Source of the DNA: Albula goreensis
Taxonomy: Eukaryota > Chordata > Actinopteri > Albuliformes > Albulidae
Direction: 5' to 3'
Length of the DNA stretch: 64,000 bases
Assembly: GCA_022829145.1 (NCBI GenBank)
Contig: CM040741.1
Span: 46,990,180 to 47,054,179, forward strand
The notes below the pieces were generated by a model. It was not told where the DNA came from, searched no databases, and saw only the letters and a program-made list of their open reading frames with translations. Each line of letters begins with the position of its first letter. The first letter of the stretch is position 1. Below are positions 41,302 through 54,115 of the stretch, piece by piece. Made by a program: the position numbers and the translations under genes.

Positions 41302-41505
41302 TTAATGTGAAGTTTTGCGCTGGCAAAGTGTCCAATTAACTTGATTCCCAATTACCTAGTGGGGTTCACTGATCAGCAATGAGACATGGACATCCCTGCA
41401 GAAGACTCACTGCTTCTATGGATGTTTGCTGTAGCCTGTTATGTGCTGACCCATGTGGCTGCCCTCACATTCCCCACTGGTACAGCTGCCATTTGGTGGC
41501 ATGCT

Positions 41506-41557
41506 CTGGGGTCCATTCTCACACTGGAGCACTGTCTTAACAGTGTGAGCACCCCAG
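41506..41557. repeat. Interrupted hairpin, 7 + 9 bp stem
   Basis: CTGGGGT...CTCACACTG (41506-41526) pairs with CAGTGTGAG.ACCCCAG (41541-41557), with an asymmetric internal loop of 5 against 1 base and a 14-base terminal loop. It is unusually GC-rich for this intron. Confidence 0.8.
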
Positions 41558-42742
41558 CAGCTCCAGCTGGTATAATGGCTGTTTTAAAATCATATCATAT
41601 TTAGTATAACATACAAATAATCAGTGTTCAACTAAAGACCATCAGACCAGTACTAAATACATTTTCTAATACTCAACTGCAACACTTAAAAATTCTGTGA
41701 TGTCATTTATAGTTAAATAAATCATTCCTATGAATAAAGGAACCCTATAAAACCCCCTTTTCAAATGGATATACTTAAAAATAAGTTTTTAATTAACATT
41801 GGGTTAGAACAGGATGATAATAACTATGGAATGTAATGCGAGAGCACTGGGAAGAAATGACTCCATAGGTGAGATAAAAGGCAAGAGTTATTTAAATGTT
41901 ATGTAAATGTTGAATCCCCATTCCCAGCCTCCCCATCACATCCAGGGTGGCTCATCGCAGAACACACAAACACATCAAAGCATGATGGGAAAAATATTGC
42001 TAACCCCTAACAAAACAGTAAGAGAAACAAAAGCCAGCATCACTACAATATGTTTTTGATGTATTGAATACTGTATGAAGGGTTGCAACTAAACCACAAA
42101 GCTAAGCATCTCCTACACATATGCAGTATGTTCTACTGGTCTGATGGGTCTGCTGCCTGTAGGCTGGATTTCATAGAAGAGCTTCTCTGTATGTTATGAG
42201 GTAACCACTTGAGCTGCATCAAGTAAATTGCTCCCATCAAACAATGCAATTAGTGAATTACTATTCAGTGTTATGGTTTTGTTTGAGGAGAGGCAGCACC
42301 CTAATAAAACAGTTTTTCTTTTGATCAATATACTACACACTCATGAATTTCCTTTTTAATGGTAATGGGGGGAAGTGAATCTGAATTTTAATGAAACATT
42401 CTCAAATGCAGGCTCATAGTAAAAGGACCACTGTTTATGAGAAAATTGGACAGGGAGAGAATAGGTATAAAAGAAAGTTTTTTTTTGTACACAGTTGTGC
42501 CCCAGACCGTCTGTGACTCAATTCTTTTTGGTCCAATCTCTTATCTGTGTATTCACATCAGTATGTGTTTGCATTCTTTTATCTCAAAGGTGTATACACA
42601 TTTATTCACTATTTGTGCATATATGCTCTGAAACCATTGGGTGTCAGGGATTGAGCTATTCTTCCAAAGATTTACGATCAACAACCTAAATGCCATAAAT
42701 TTAATAAAAAGCCAAGTCCCAAAAGCTGTCAGCTCTACCTCC

Positions 42743-42744
42743 GT

Positions 42745-42812
<68 letters not shown>
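42743..42812. repeat. Long GT microsatellite
   Basis: About 35 GT units with one GA interruption, followed by a GA-rich tract to 42853. Confidence 0.97.
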
Positions 42813-42813
<1 letters not shown>

Positions 42814-42879
42814 AGTGAGAGAGACAGCGAGAGAGAATGAGAGAAAAAGAGAGTGATGGTGTGCAAATTTCAAATGTAT

Positions 42880-42883
<4 letters not shown>

Positions 42884-42910
<27 letters not shown>
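42884..42910. repeat. Second GT microsatellite
   Basis: About thirteen GT units, 70 bases from the longer GT run. Confidence 0.95.
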
Positions 42911-43171
42911 AATGTTTGCCTAACTATTAAGGAGTAAGGGGGGATGGGAGGGAGTCTAGACTTTCATGAGCTAAATATCAGGGTAGACAGCTGAATAACC
43001 TTTTTTTCCTCTAATTTCCTTTGCCATGCTAATGGTACTGCAGTGCTGGGACTATTGATTAATCTAAGTGCTGGTTGGAGGAACGGAGTGACTTCTGGCA
43101 GATGCACAAAAGCCTATTAAACACGTTGGAGGTAAAGGGAGGGGGATTGCAGCATGTCAAGGCAAAGAAAA

Positions 43172-43204
43172 AGAAAGAATGAATGAATAAATGAATGAAA
43201 AAGA
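43172..43204. repeat. GAAT-type tetranucleotide repeat
   Basis: Imperfect GAAT/AAAT units within a purine-rich stretch. Confidence 0.8.
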
Positions 43205-44339
43205 AAACATCTAAGGCGGCACTCTTTGTGTCTGATATTCTGAGCCTGAGAATATGCTAATGAAAGAAATTAGGATTTTGATAGTGTCTGTGTTTGATGG
43301 GTGTATATATGCATAGATGATATTTTCAAAATAAGCAAATCCCCTTTAAAAATCTGGGCTATGTGCCAGGTAGGGTCATTATGACAGGAAAACAACAAAT
43401 GACCAAATGCATGAGATTATTATTCATAGATTATTATGTTAAAAACTAATTGGTGCCAGAGACCTGTCCTGGAGTTGAAAGACATCTCAGCAAATGCTAT
43501 CATTCCAAGTTTTGCATTTTAAATGTTATGGTGATTACGGATGTTTCCATCTTTCCAATGAGACTGATAGCTGATATTTCCAGTGTGATCTCTGGTTACA
43601 GGTGTTCATTTAGAGGAATTCTTTGCACTTTTATTTTATAGGCTTAATGTCAAAATTCTGGCAACCTGAAATGTATTTAAGATACGTAGGAAACAAGGCA
43701 TTTCTACTGAATTTGGCAATGTATTCTTTGTTCAATTATTTATTCCTTAATTATTTCGGTGAGGCAAACTGTTATGGAGGGAAGAAAGAGTTTTATGTTT
43801 ATGCTATTTCACAACAGTTTTGGACTGTTTGATCCCAAATAAGTTAAAATCCTAGCAATGAAGAATATGGTGAAATATTTATATTGCTGTAGATAAAACA
43901 GCTGAATCTGTGTGGTATGCATCATGTAGTCATGACATTATGACTTTTCGTTCTTGATTAAGGTGTTCTGCCTTGATATGTATTTTGGTGATTTTGTTGA
44001 TTCATAGGTAGAATACTTTATATCATTGTTATATATACTCATGAGAGAATATGACATGCAACTATGAAATAAAAGCCTGTCTCTGACAACAGCTGGTGAT
44101 TTTTTTGTTGAAGCAAATAAATGCCTGGGCTATTATTGGAAGTTTTACGGTATTCATTTTTTAGATATATAAAAGCCAAGAGCATTAACACACTCTGGAA
44201 AGAGTCCAGCCTACAAATGCTCTGCCCGAGTGTAGCTTGCTGTGATGCTATCAAAGCAGTAGAAAGGCCAGGAGTGTGGATATAATGTTTCACCTCCTGC
44301 ATGGAAGGAAATAGCCATTGATGGTTGTTCATTGCAGCT

Positions 44340-44760
44340 GGATATTGTATAAAAGTTTAAAACCGCTTTCTTTATAAATCCCATGGGGTCATCGTGTTCC
44401 ATTTTCTCAGCGAGCCCAAGGCATACTTTTTTTAATCGTGCTTGGTCCTCTAGGGCTGTGATCTGTTTCTCCATGGACACAAGTTTTTCTGCATGAAAAT
44501 TCAGAGCTCTTTTTGTTCCTTTTGCTCTTCTGAAAACCACCTTAGTTTTCACAAAGAGCTTTTGGATGGATGAATTCTGCATGGAGAGGTAGTCCCTGAT
44601 GGATTTGGGCTGAGTAGCGTGTGGTGCCATGCTCACCCCCAGGGAAGTCAGCTCTATCTTAAAGAGCTGAGTTTGCTGCACCAGTAACTGTGAGACGAGG
44701 TCAGCCATATTGGCCAATTTCATTTGCATGTTTCTGCCTCTGTTTTTAAGGTACATTTAG
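44340..44760 (-). pseudogene. LINE (Tx1/L1-type) ORF1 fragment
   Basis: The minus-strand frame from 44756 reads as the N-terminal and coiled-coil part of a Tx1/L1-group LINE ORF1 protein, the RNA-binding chaperone of that retrotransposon. Landmarks are a predicted coiled coil (residues about 1-115), 'MEKQITALEDQAR', then 'VCLGLAEKMEHDDPMGF', which resembles the family motif in which a 'RRNN(I/V)R' block precedes 'GLPE'. Here that block is changed ('ARLKKVCLGLAEK'). After about residue 130 the frame loses similarity although it stays open to 44211, so the end is probably chance sequence or frameshifted. No reverse transcriptase, target duplication or poly-A tail was seen. This is a 5'-region fragment in the same orientation as cntfr, and it is non-functional. 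Confidence 0.75.
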
Positions 44761-47700
44761 CACGAAAGAGCCTCATTTCACACACTGACCAGACATGAAA
44801 TATGCAATTAACAAAATGAAAAGTGAAGAAAATGTACTCAACAAAAATACTGCAACATGAAATGCTAGGGAGTACTAAACGTGTAATGTAACCCATTCAG
44901 GACAAGAAAAGAACCATTCTCCTGCACTACAAATGTACAAGATCAACAGGCTCGAGTCTGAAAGCACGGGTGATATCATTAATGTATGCATTAAAAAATG
45001 TAAAAGAACCTCATGCTCACCTAGTCTGACAGCCCTTTCCCATAATTCAGAGGCTATCCAAGTGGGGTTTAATTGAGTTTAAATGGCAATGTCAGAATAA
45101 AGTCTATATCTCCAAACATACATGCCTTCATCCGGTCTTGGTGTATTCTCTGCTTCTTGTCCTTAATTCCTTTGTGGAAGTGTAGAAGGGATTGAGGGAG
45201 CTTAGTCGAAGTGTGACACCATTATAAAACAGAGGAAAACTGATGGCAGGCTTTTACATACTTTATTTGGCCCAATATCCAAATTGCTAGTAAATTCACA
45301 ATGCTTCAAGGTCACCTCAAATGCTTTGTAGCATTCTGTGATGTGCTTATGTGAATGACTCATTGTATCTTTTGGAGGAATTATTATTGTATAGAATAAG
45401 TCAAAACAATGTCGTGAAACCGAGTCAAAATAAAAATAAATATTCAGATTGCTACAAATTGCTAAGTGCATTTAATTAAAGATAGTTTCATCATATATTT
45501 CTACCCATACGATGCTAGTTACATCATAGTGACAATTAATTATGAATTATTACTCATATTTTGTTAAAAGTTACACAAGAGGGACCGTGACTGGAGACCA
45601 GATAATTGTGCTCAGTGTTTCCTTTCATCAGTAGTGTGAGCAGATAGAAAAATGATTTATCTTAAATAAAATTTAATATATATTATATCTTATAAATGAG
45701 TATAACAAAATACATCCACCACTGCATTCATATTACAATAAGGACAAAAACACACAACAAAACCGGGATATGGGTACAATTCTCCTTTCATTTGTGACGG
45801 TTTGACAGCTTTCTCTGATAAATAATTGATAAGGCCAACTTTCAAAAAGCCTAAATGTAGTCATTTCACTTTATTGAACTTCAAGCACCCTCTTCATTTT
45901 AAACATCAGCATTTTTCAAATTGCTGTATTCTTCTGTAATGTGTAATGCGCAGCATCAAATATCAAAAAAGTTTTACTAGGAGCACGGTCAGATCCGAGC
46001 CCTGGGAAGCTGGGACCATTGTCGTGGACCATTATTACCGGCAAATGCTTCACATTACCTTGCAGGCTAACTTTAGCTCCAGCATTTCCCTCATACAAAA
46101 GATACGTGAAAGAATATATACTCGCCCTAAGGAACAAAAGATGCCAGAGATGAGGTCCGGTATCTTGGTAAAAATCTATGATCTAATTTTTGTCGTGCTG
46201 AAAACTGACAGAGACTAAATGCAGGATCAAGCTGTGCCTCTCTCGACAGGTGCTATCGGAAATGTGTCACATGCTCAAGCCAGATCTTGAAAGCCATTCA
46301 GTGGGTCCTTTTAACTGCTGCAGTGAGGGATGACAACTACCCTCTCGCTTTGCCACTGGCTCATTTCAGCACACCTCAGGGCTGCCTACAGGCAAGTCAC
46401 GAGTGATCACCAGCACTGCCTTACACTCTCTTACATCAGGCTCGGTCAGCCTGCATACACTTGGGGGCTAATTCTTAGAGGAATGCAAGCAGCTACTGCA
46501 GTGTAATTGTAATTCTCTTCATGCATTTATTTTATGATTTTCAAAATCATTAACCCAATTTGGTAGGAAGGTCATGTTGTGGGAATGACATATAGAAATG
46601 GTGAATACAGCAGGGTGATGTCTAGCATAACCTCTGTTTTGCTGCACAAGTCATGGATGACAAAAGTACTTCAATCTCACAATCCAGAGGTATATAAATA
46701 ATGCATACATTTGAAATTTGAAAGTCACTCACCATACAGTGCTGTGTTGGCAAAATTACGTGTAGATTGCTAAAATGTATTTTCTACCAGAAGCCAGAAT
46801 TAAAGGTGGGAGCGCTGACAGTCTGACATAAACAGTGTAAATGTTCTATTAATTAAACCTATGTACTAACTATATGCTTCAACTCTGAAGTTCTTCTCTG
46901 GAGTATATTTTTAGAATTTAATTTGATGAGGACATTGGTGAAAGATTTATACGCACAACAAAAATGACTTTCCTACATTATGTCTTCTTTATTTCCATTT
47001 CAATACTAATACTAAAACAAGGTGAAGCTGCTCTGACACCACCCCCTCACAAAAACCTTTCATAAATCCAAATAAATTATGTCTCATTACAAGAGTATTT
47101 GTCATAAAATAAATATGCCATAATTAGTGACAGAAAATATCCTTAAGTGGCTGACATTATTCTCAGCATTTTATTTTAATTTCAATATTTCTTTGTCTTC
47201 CTTAAAGTCTTCAGAGATGAGAACATGTGTATGAGGAGCTGCCAGGTCTTATAGTCCCTCTCAAGACCAGATTACTTCTTATTATATGTTCCTGTTCCAG
47301 TGGGAACCATAGTTATTCCTCACTTTCATGCAATGATAGGTACTTGAGACTGACGAGTCTCTGGCTTGACTTGCATCTGAATTCTTTGAGCAGGGGAAGT
47401 GAATAATGTTTTTCCTGTCCTGTGACTTGGGGGATAATTGGACACACTTTTGCTCCATACTGTGTATGCTCACCTTACTGAGACTCCATCTTCAGCGGTG
47501 TTTTTCATTTTCATCATAATTTACATATCATATGGGTCTGACCTCCAACTTTTTGAATGTAGTGGCAATGTGTGAGAGTAATCCAGTGAGCCTACATTCA
47601 TTTCAATTCCCCCATGGTCAAAGGAATACTTCTACTTTTCCAATGTGTTCACAGCTGAGAAACCTAAATAATAGTCCATTAAGAGACCTGACAAGACAAG

Positions 47701-47779
47701 CAATAAATCAGACCAGAATTGGTTCACGATTTTTCTCTTGCTACTCCCTTTTCATCATTGCCATGCTTAAATGCACAGA

Positions 47780-47831
47780 AACACACACACACACACCCAC
47801 ACACACACACACATGCGCATACACACACACC
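47780..47831. repeat. CA microsatellite
   Basis: An interrupted CA run with a few C and TGCG interruptions. Confidence 0.95.
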
Positions 47832-50163
47832 CATTGATATATAAAATTCAGTGTTGCAGAAGCAGTGGCAAATCACTCATTACGTTCACAAAGTGATTTA
47901 TAATGGAAAATCTTAAGCCAAGGAATGAAAATGTGTAATGAAAGTTGAAAAGGAAGTATTTGTCCAATTCAGCATGTTCATGAATATATTTAACTAATGA
48001 ATAATGAATATTCTCATATTGAAAAATGAAACTCACATAATAGTAAAAATGTTGTAAAAAGTAATATTTATACAGTGCATTTCCTTTTTTGATGAATACT
48101 GTTCAAATAATCTTCACTGTAATGTTTCAAAGCAAAAGCCAGGCCATTATGGAGCTTGAGACATGCTGTTTTCATTGCCGTATTAATTATGTCCCACTAT
48201 CGTTTGTTGAAGTTTGTACACAGAGTAATAAACCCATTATAAACAACAAATCATTTTTTCTCATCCATACTGTGAAGCAAATATTACAAACATGTGACCT
48301 TCTAGGATTAATACTGCTCAGTTCACTTGTTTCAGTAAACTGAGAAACATTTAATCACCATTGTTATAGTTACCCATGCACCACACACTGTCATAGACCT
48401 GACACAGATAGACATGACCCACAGTGATTCAGCGTTTCAATGCCATGCCGCAGCGGTTGACTCACACCACCATAACACAACCACAGCAACCAACAGGGGG
48501 CAGCTGGATGCAATAAGTCAGTTTGGCACAGCTGAGGTCAATGTTGATGCACCCCACAGTCTGCAGTCATGCCAGTGTACACTGTGGTTGGCAGTCACAT
48601 GGTGTTGCACATAATTCATTAAACAAGGGAAATACTGAAAGTGACACAAACAACTATGGAACAATGAGGACTGTGATGATTAAAAGGGTGCAAATGTAGT
48701 TGTTTAATGCAAATCCCACAAGTTTGGTTGAGCGCAAACAGGATAGAGTTTGCTTCTCATGCTCTTGTGTTTTTTAGTATTTGTGCTTAGTCTATGAAAT
48801 TGGAGCAAACAGGGACCCGGGAGGGGGAGTTATTTTAATTGACTGAACGACCTCCCATCAAAAAGCTGATATTTGCACAAACACAAACGTGCTTTGGGTA
48901 TGCAAGAATAGTGATGGGCTACGATCATGACAAAACTACAGATTTACTGAATATGTACTGCAAAAATGAATCAACACACAGACACAATATTATGCATGAA
49001 TTATGAGATAACTAATCATGATATGTTTTTTATTTGTATGTGACATAAAATGCCAAGTATATTAATGCACATGATTTCAAATATAGCTAATCAAAAAGCA
49101 AAATCATTTATAATTAAATGTATGAATGTTTCTGTTTTGTCCTGTTTTGTCAAACAGAAAGAACAACAGGCAAACAGCAGTGTCACAACTTCACAGAACT
49201 GAGAGAATCCAGTAAACATGAAACCCACATATGTTTTCAATATGTGGTGCACAGAAACAATAAAAATGCTTTATAATTGTTGCCCATATAATCATAAACA
49301 CATAAAGTTGCATATAAAGCTGATGAGGTAGCAGTTAAGTGAAAATGTCTGCCTTTTGGGGCTGTTCAGACACCAGCTGGAATGATATGGATACTTTGAA
49401 AGCCCAATATAGTTTATTTTGGGATGTATCTTGTAACTGTTTCATCTAGTAACTGTCATAATGTTTGTTTAGAACATACTACATAAATATAATTATAGAT
49501 TTTTGGCTCTGTCTATCTCTTTGTGGCTTTAGTACCGTAATATCATCATCATCTCCCAAAATCTTTTGTTTTGCAACTTCAAAAGCAACCATTAGTTAGT
49601 GGGTTGAATATTTTATCTGTTTGTTATTTTATATATTTGTTATTTTCAGTAGGAAATACATCAAACTGGTTTCTAGCATCATATTCCTTAATATTTCACA
49701 TGCTCTACCTTCAAAGGGTACCTTTTTGTTTCCTTTGTTGAACATGAGCATATTGTCTGTCTTCAACAGCTCTGCAATGGATATTCAATGTTCAGCAATG
49801 TTCAGTGGGGTCTTGTATATTGACATTTGCACTGTCAAGGCCTAGAATACGTTTTTATATGATAAACAATTATAAAAGTTGATTATTGTGACCCGTGTCA
49901 GGACACTGAAGGCAAGTAATCATTACGGCAGGACATGCAGCCTAATTTCAAACAACTGTATAAAATGATTTAATATCAAGCAGATTACTGGCTTGAGTGG
50001 TCTGGCGTTTAACACAGTGAGATACTGTACTAATGCTCTCCAGAATTTAATGAGTTGTCAGGGAGAAGGTCCTAACCATACCATTGGATATTTTAAAGTT
50101 GTATTGACATGAATATCATCAAAGGGAAGTCATATATTTTCCAGTATGTTTGTGATAACCCTA

Positions 50164-50191
50164 GTCAATTTTGACCCTAGTCAAAATTGAC
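50164..50191. repeat. Perfect 12-bp hairpin
   Basis: GTCAATTTTGAC, loop CCTA, then GTCAAAATTGAC, an exact inverted repeat in the cntfr intron. Confidence 0.9.
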
Positions 50192-51723
50192 ATACTATCC
50201 CAAAGTAACATACTTACTAATATACTATCAGTATGTCAAGCATGTCTAAAAATTATATCTGCATCTTTTGTTGCTAAAAAAGAGTCTTTGTATTGCCTTG
50301 CTATAGAACATGGCTTAAGACATGAGTATTTCTTGTGAGTATTTTTATCACTGCAAGAATTTCCAGCAAAGGGCAGCTGAGTTGTGATGGACACACCATA
50401 ATCATAAAATGTAGGATACTTTTCTCAAACACACAAAGAAGTTGGAAGACTCTATGCCAAACAAACAGCAAGTAAAAGGAGCAAACAACACCTTCAAAGC
50501 AACAACTTATGCTCAGTGATGCTGTCAATTCCTTGATTGTCAGCTATTTATGTTGTTATTCTATGGGATACATAAGAATTGTAGAGCACAAATGCTCTTC
50601 TAATATGAGTTTATTTTTAAACAACGCATGATGCCTCTACTGCTGAGAAGTAGAGTTTTGTCGAAAGCCTCTTCTCTGTCCAAGTCCAATTTAGGTTCAG
50701 GCATTAATTGTTGGATTTGGTAGTTGCACCTAGCATGAACACTTAACTAACTTATCATTTGTCAGTCAGCTTGTATGTGGGAGAGAAGCAATAATTGGCT
50801 TGCAATTGTTTACTTGCAACATTAGTCTTTTATCTTTACACTACTAAACAGAGCACAGAAAGAAAAACAGAATTAATGAATGCTGAAGTGTTGGATGTGA
50901 CCAGTCAATCATGAAACCGGAGCTAAGATTATCTCAGATAGATAATATAAAAATGTATTTATCGACTGTTTAAAATCAAAATTAATTTCAAAAAAGTTAA
51001 TGCAGTTTAGTTAAGTTTTATGCAGGTGTTTAAATATTTAATTTCATTGTAACTTCCTGAACAACTTTATGAACATGACTTTGATGAAACCTTGAAACTA
51101 TTTTCCAAACACAGATCCTGTGTTTTATTCCCCCCACATACTCAATACCTTTATCTTTTAATCCTTTCTGCTCCACTTCTCTGGAATCCAGGGAGTGTAT
51201 ATTCCTTTGTATTTCATATTTTCACTTCCAGCACTATTCAAACTATCCACAGTTTGTTTTGTCCTTCATTTTGAGTAGACATATTGAGTGTTACCTTGAT
51301 TTTTTTTTTTATTTCAAGTGGAACCATGCATTTAATTTCTTGAACATTTACTTGACTGTGTAATGTATACAAATACAAAACGAGTGTCAGTATATAGCTA
51401 AAAAAACTTCTTGACATTGGTGCGTGCCGCACAATTACTTCAAAGCTCAGGTGGTGCTCAGGTGGTTAAGTAGGATCTGAATGGTAGTCTAATGCTCCTA
51501 CATTGACTAGAAGTTACAGTGTGGTGGTATAGGCCTACCAAAAACCCAGCAAACCAAATTTTGAGAAAATGAAATAATACGGATATAAAAAATATCTGTG
51601 ATTCTATGGAATGAAAATGTGGTATAAATACAGAATCCTTCATATATCAGACCCCTGGGACCATAAATGTGTGGAAAAATATATTATACAAACATGCCTT
51701 AATAATTAAAGAGCGGTACTTAC

Positions 51724-51887
51724 ATGCTGCCACTGGTCACGGATGAGTGGTCTGTAGCGCAAAAAGTATTTGAGCGGAAAGTTCTCCACATCTGGCCAGG
51801 TAGATGGGCTGTTCCAGGTCACCTCCAAACGCCGCACATTGTTTGGGACAGGTGTGGCCACCACCTTCTCAGGAGGGTCAGGTTTCA
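51724..51887 (-). CDS. cntfr: cntfr exon: start of second cytokine-receptor domain
   Basis: This exon encodes the hinge and first half of the second fibronectin III domain of CNTFR alpha, part of the surface that contacts the cytokine and co-receptors. The two first bases complete a GTG valine with the G of the preceding exon, giving VKPDPPEKVVA, then RRLEVTW, PSTWPD, FPLKYFLRYRP and finally DQWQH. These strings are diagnostic for CNTFR: the proline-rich KPDPPE hinge opens the domain and the LRYRP block is a conserved strand. The acceptor is CCTACAG at 51888 and the donor is CAT|GTAAGT at 51724/51723, leaving phase 0, so the next exon supplies V of QHVEL. The exon is 164 bases (2 + 54 codons). 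No frameshift or stop is present. Confidence 0.97.
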
Positions 51888-54115
51888 CTGTAGGAACAGC
51901 AAGGGAGAATAAGGTTAGTATAAGCTTAAAAAAACTGAGGAAATATACTAGACTACGGAGGAAAAAATAAAAGGTTACATAACAAAAATGACAGGTGGAG
52001 GGAAAAAAATGAAAACCCAAATGGAAAGAAAAATGAAAGATCGGAGTCTAATAAAGGCAAGTCATGGGCCTTTTGATTGGGCCTATGACTTTTGGCCTTC
52101 AGGCCTTTGATTGATTTGCTTATGTTCTTAAAGAGACCAGGTGCATTATATTGGGTCCCTGCCACACTATGTAAGACAGGAAATGGAGGTCTTGGCTGTT
52201 ACAGTGTTGCATGGGAAATTTTAAATGGCTGCACAATCCATAAAGATTTATTATCCCTAAACAACCATTTGGTTGGTGAAATAGTAAAAGCACCTTTCTG
52301 TCTTAAAAAACTGGGGACATAAATACATTTTTGGTGTAGAGAGCATAACCTAGATTTATCATTGGCATTTCTTCTTTCTTGCAAAACAGGAGCAGCAGGG
52401 CCAGACCCTTGTGGTGAGTCAGGGCAGAGGAGTGCCTCTGAAGTGCCTACAGAGCAGAGATGCTTGGGAAAAGATGGATGGCAACACAGTGTCTATTTTG
52501 CTCAACTGTGGCGCCTTCGGATCAGCGTGTTTGCACTGCGGTTTAACTCTGCACACCTCGCCTCACAAGGAGACAAAGAGAATCACTGAGAATTCTCGGA
52601 GCGGCTGGGAAAATGTTGCCCCGGCCCTCCTCCCCTTTCACTATTCATGGGAGAAATACAGAGCCCTCAGATTTATATGTCAAATCCTGATCTGACCCCA
52701 CTGAACATTTTTTAAGAACTAAGCCACACAAAACTGACGTCATGTGAACATAGCTGGGCACAAAAGAATCATCCCCTTCCATTGACCATCAAAGTTACAT
52801 AACTGAAAAATTAGGGGAATTTTTGATTCGCAGAAAATATTACACCATCCAAATGTGATAAGCTGCAGGAAGGATTCAGGCAAAACTACATTATACAGTA
52901 ATTCTTTGTTTGTTTCCGAGATTCAGATCTCGGGATTTATTTTCTTGTACTATAATTTATATCACTGTATTAGGTGTGTACAACACCAAACACTGTTTGA
53001 GTGTGGTTTTCCTTGTAAGAAACTATACTATTGTAGTGTTCATGTTATGCTTTGATGGTGCTATGGAGCAGGATACTTGGGAGCCTTGTTGAGATGTCAG
53101 AAATGTTATACTGGAAAGATGCAAGCAGCCTTTTATTTCTCTGGTATCGCCTTTCTCAAAATCTATGTAAATGTGACTCTGAAGTCTTTTAATATACTTT
53201 CAGGTCTCAACCTGTGGGTAATGTGTCCACTATTAAATTCTTCTGTACAAGTCAAAACTCCATGTGTCACTTGGAGGTAAATATTTCCGATGTTAATCCA
53301 GCCATCCAGCTGGCATTAGCATTTTTATTACCATCCTGCCTGTATGTAGCCAAGCATGTAAACACTTCATTTACTTGCCGTGAACCACACAATTTTCTTT
53401 CTTCCTTTTTTTTCCGGCAGTACTGTACTGTGAGGGTTCTGGAGCAGCAGAGAGGCCACACCAGCTCATTAGAGAAAGAGCCTGTTAGTGTAATTTGCAA
53501 TAAGTGGCAGTTGCTGTGGTTTCCAGATGTCTCTGTGTCAGACAAACAGGAGACAGATGTTGAGGGCACCTAGAAAAGCCTTCCATAGTGAAAGATTAGG
53601 GGGGACTAACATGAGGCCTGGTCTGGCGTACAGAGCTGCCCACTTTCTGCATGGTTTCATGCATGAATGCTTATTTTTTAGATTCTTTCATAAATGCGTT
53701 CTCACAGTGTTGGTCATGCCGTGTTGTTGTTGGTTTCTTTTGTTAGGATTTCTGAATCTAACTTTGTCAGCATACAACAGACTGGCTAATCTGAATGTGA
53801 CATTTGGATTACACTGCTCAGACTGCTCATTCTGGACTGAGCCCACAGTGAGGCTATCAGCATAGCTTTGTAGAACATTTCACACTGTTTAACAAACAGA
53901 TGGCATTGTGGGAAAAGAGTTTAGTGTAGAGCTGGCTCTCCTGCCAAGTTCTGCATCCCCCTTGATGCCCCTGTTTCCCCCAACCAAAATCCCCACTGTC
54001 TTTCCTGCCTCCCATCACAGCTTGTATGAAAGAAAAGTAGAGGATTTGTCACTTTAAAAAACAGAGGAGTGAAGAAAGCATTGTAATGCAGTATAAATTC
54101 ATTTAGAAACATTAC
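51888..54115 (-). other. cntfr: cntfr intron between the two cytokine-receptor domains
   Basis: A 2.2-kb intron with donor GTAATG and acceptor TACAG. It lies in phase 1 between the domains, as is common for fibronectin III modules. It contains a short GC-richer patch near 52400-52640 and no coding exon on the cntfr strand. Confidence 0.85.

Larger units (their letters stand above)
30197..51723 (-). other. cntfr: cntfr large intron (21.5 kb)
   Basis: The donor GTAAGT at 51723-51718 and acceptor TTTCAG at 30202-30197 are both consensus. The intron splits the second cytokine-receptor domain in phase 0. It holds the hairpin at 31254-31350, the GGT, GT and TTTG/TTTC microsatellites, a TTAA-flanked MITE, a hairpin at 41506-41557 and a LINE ORF1 relic. 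The open frames inside, up to 149 codons (minus 36892-37341), show no recognisable domain. No embedded gene is supported. Confidence 0.85.

Noticed and set aside
51440..51560. tRNA-like or SINE-like text next to the cntfr exon
   Set aside because: A partial resemblance to an A box only; no B box at the right spacing.
53214..53573. Overlapping plus and minus frames of 119 and 100 codons between cntfr exons
   Set aside because: No similarity to CNTFR or any other family; they lie upstream of exon 51724-51887 inside an intron whose flanking exons already join in frame.
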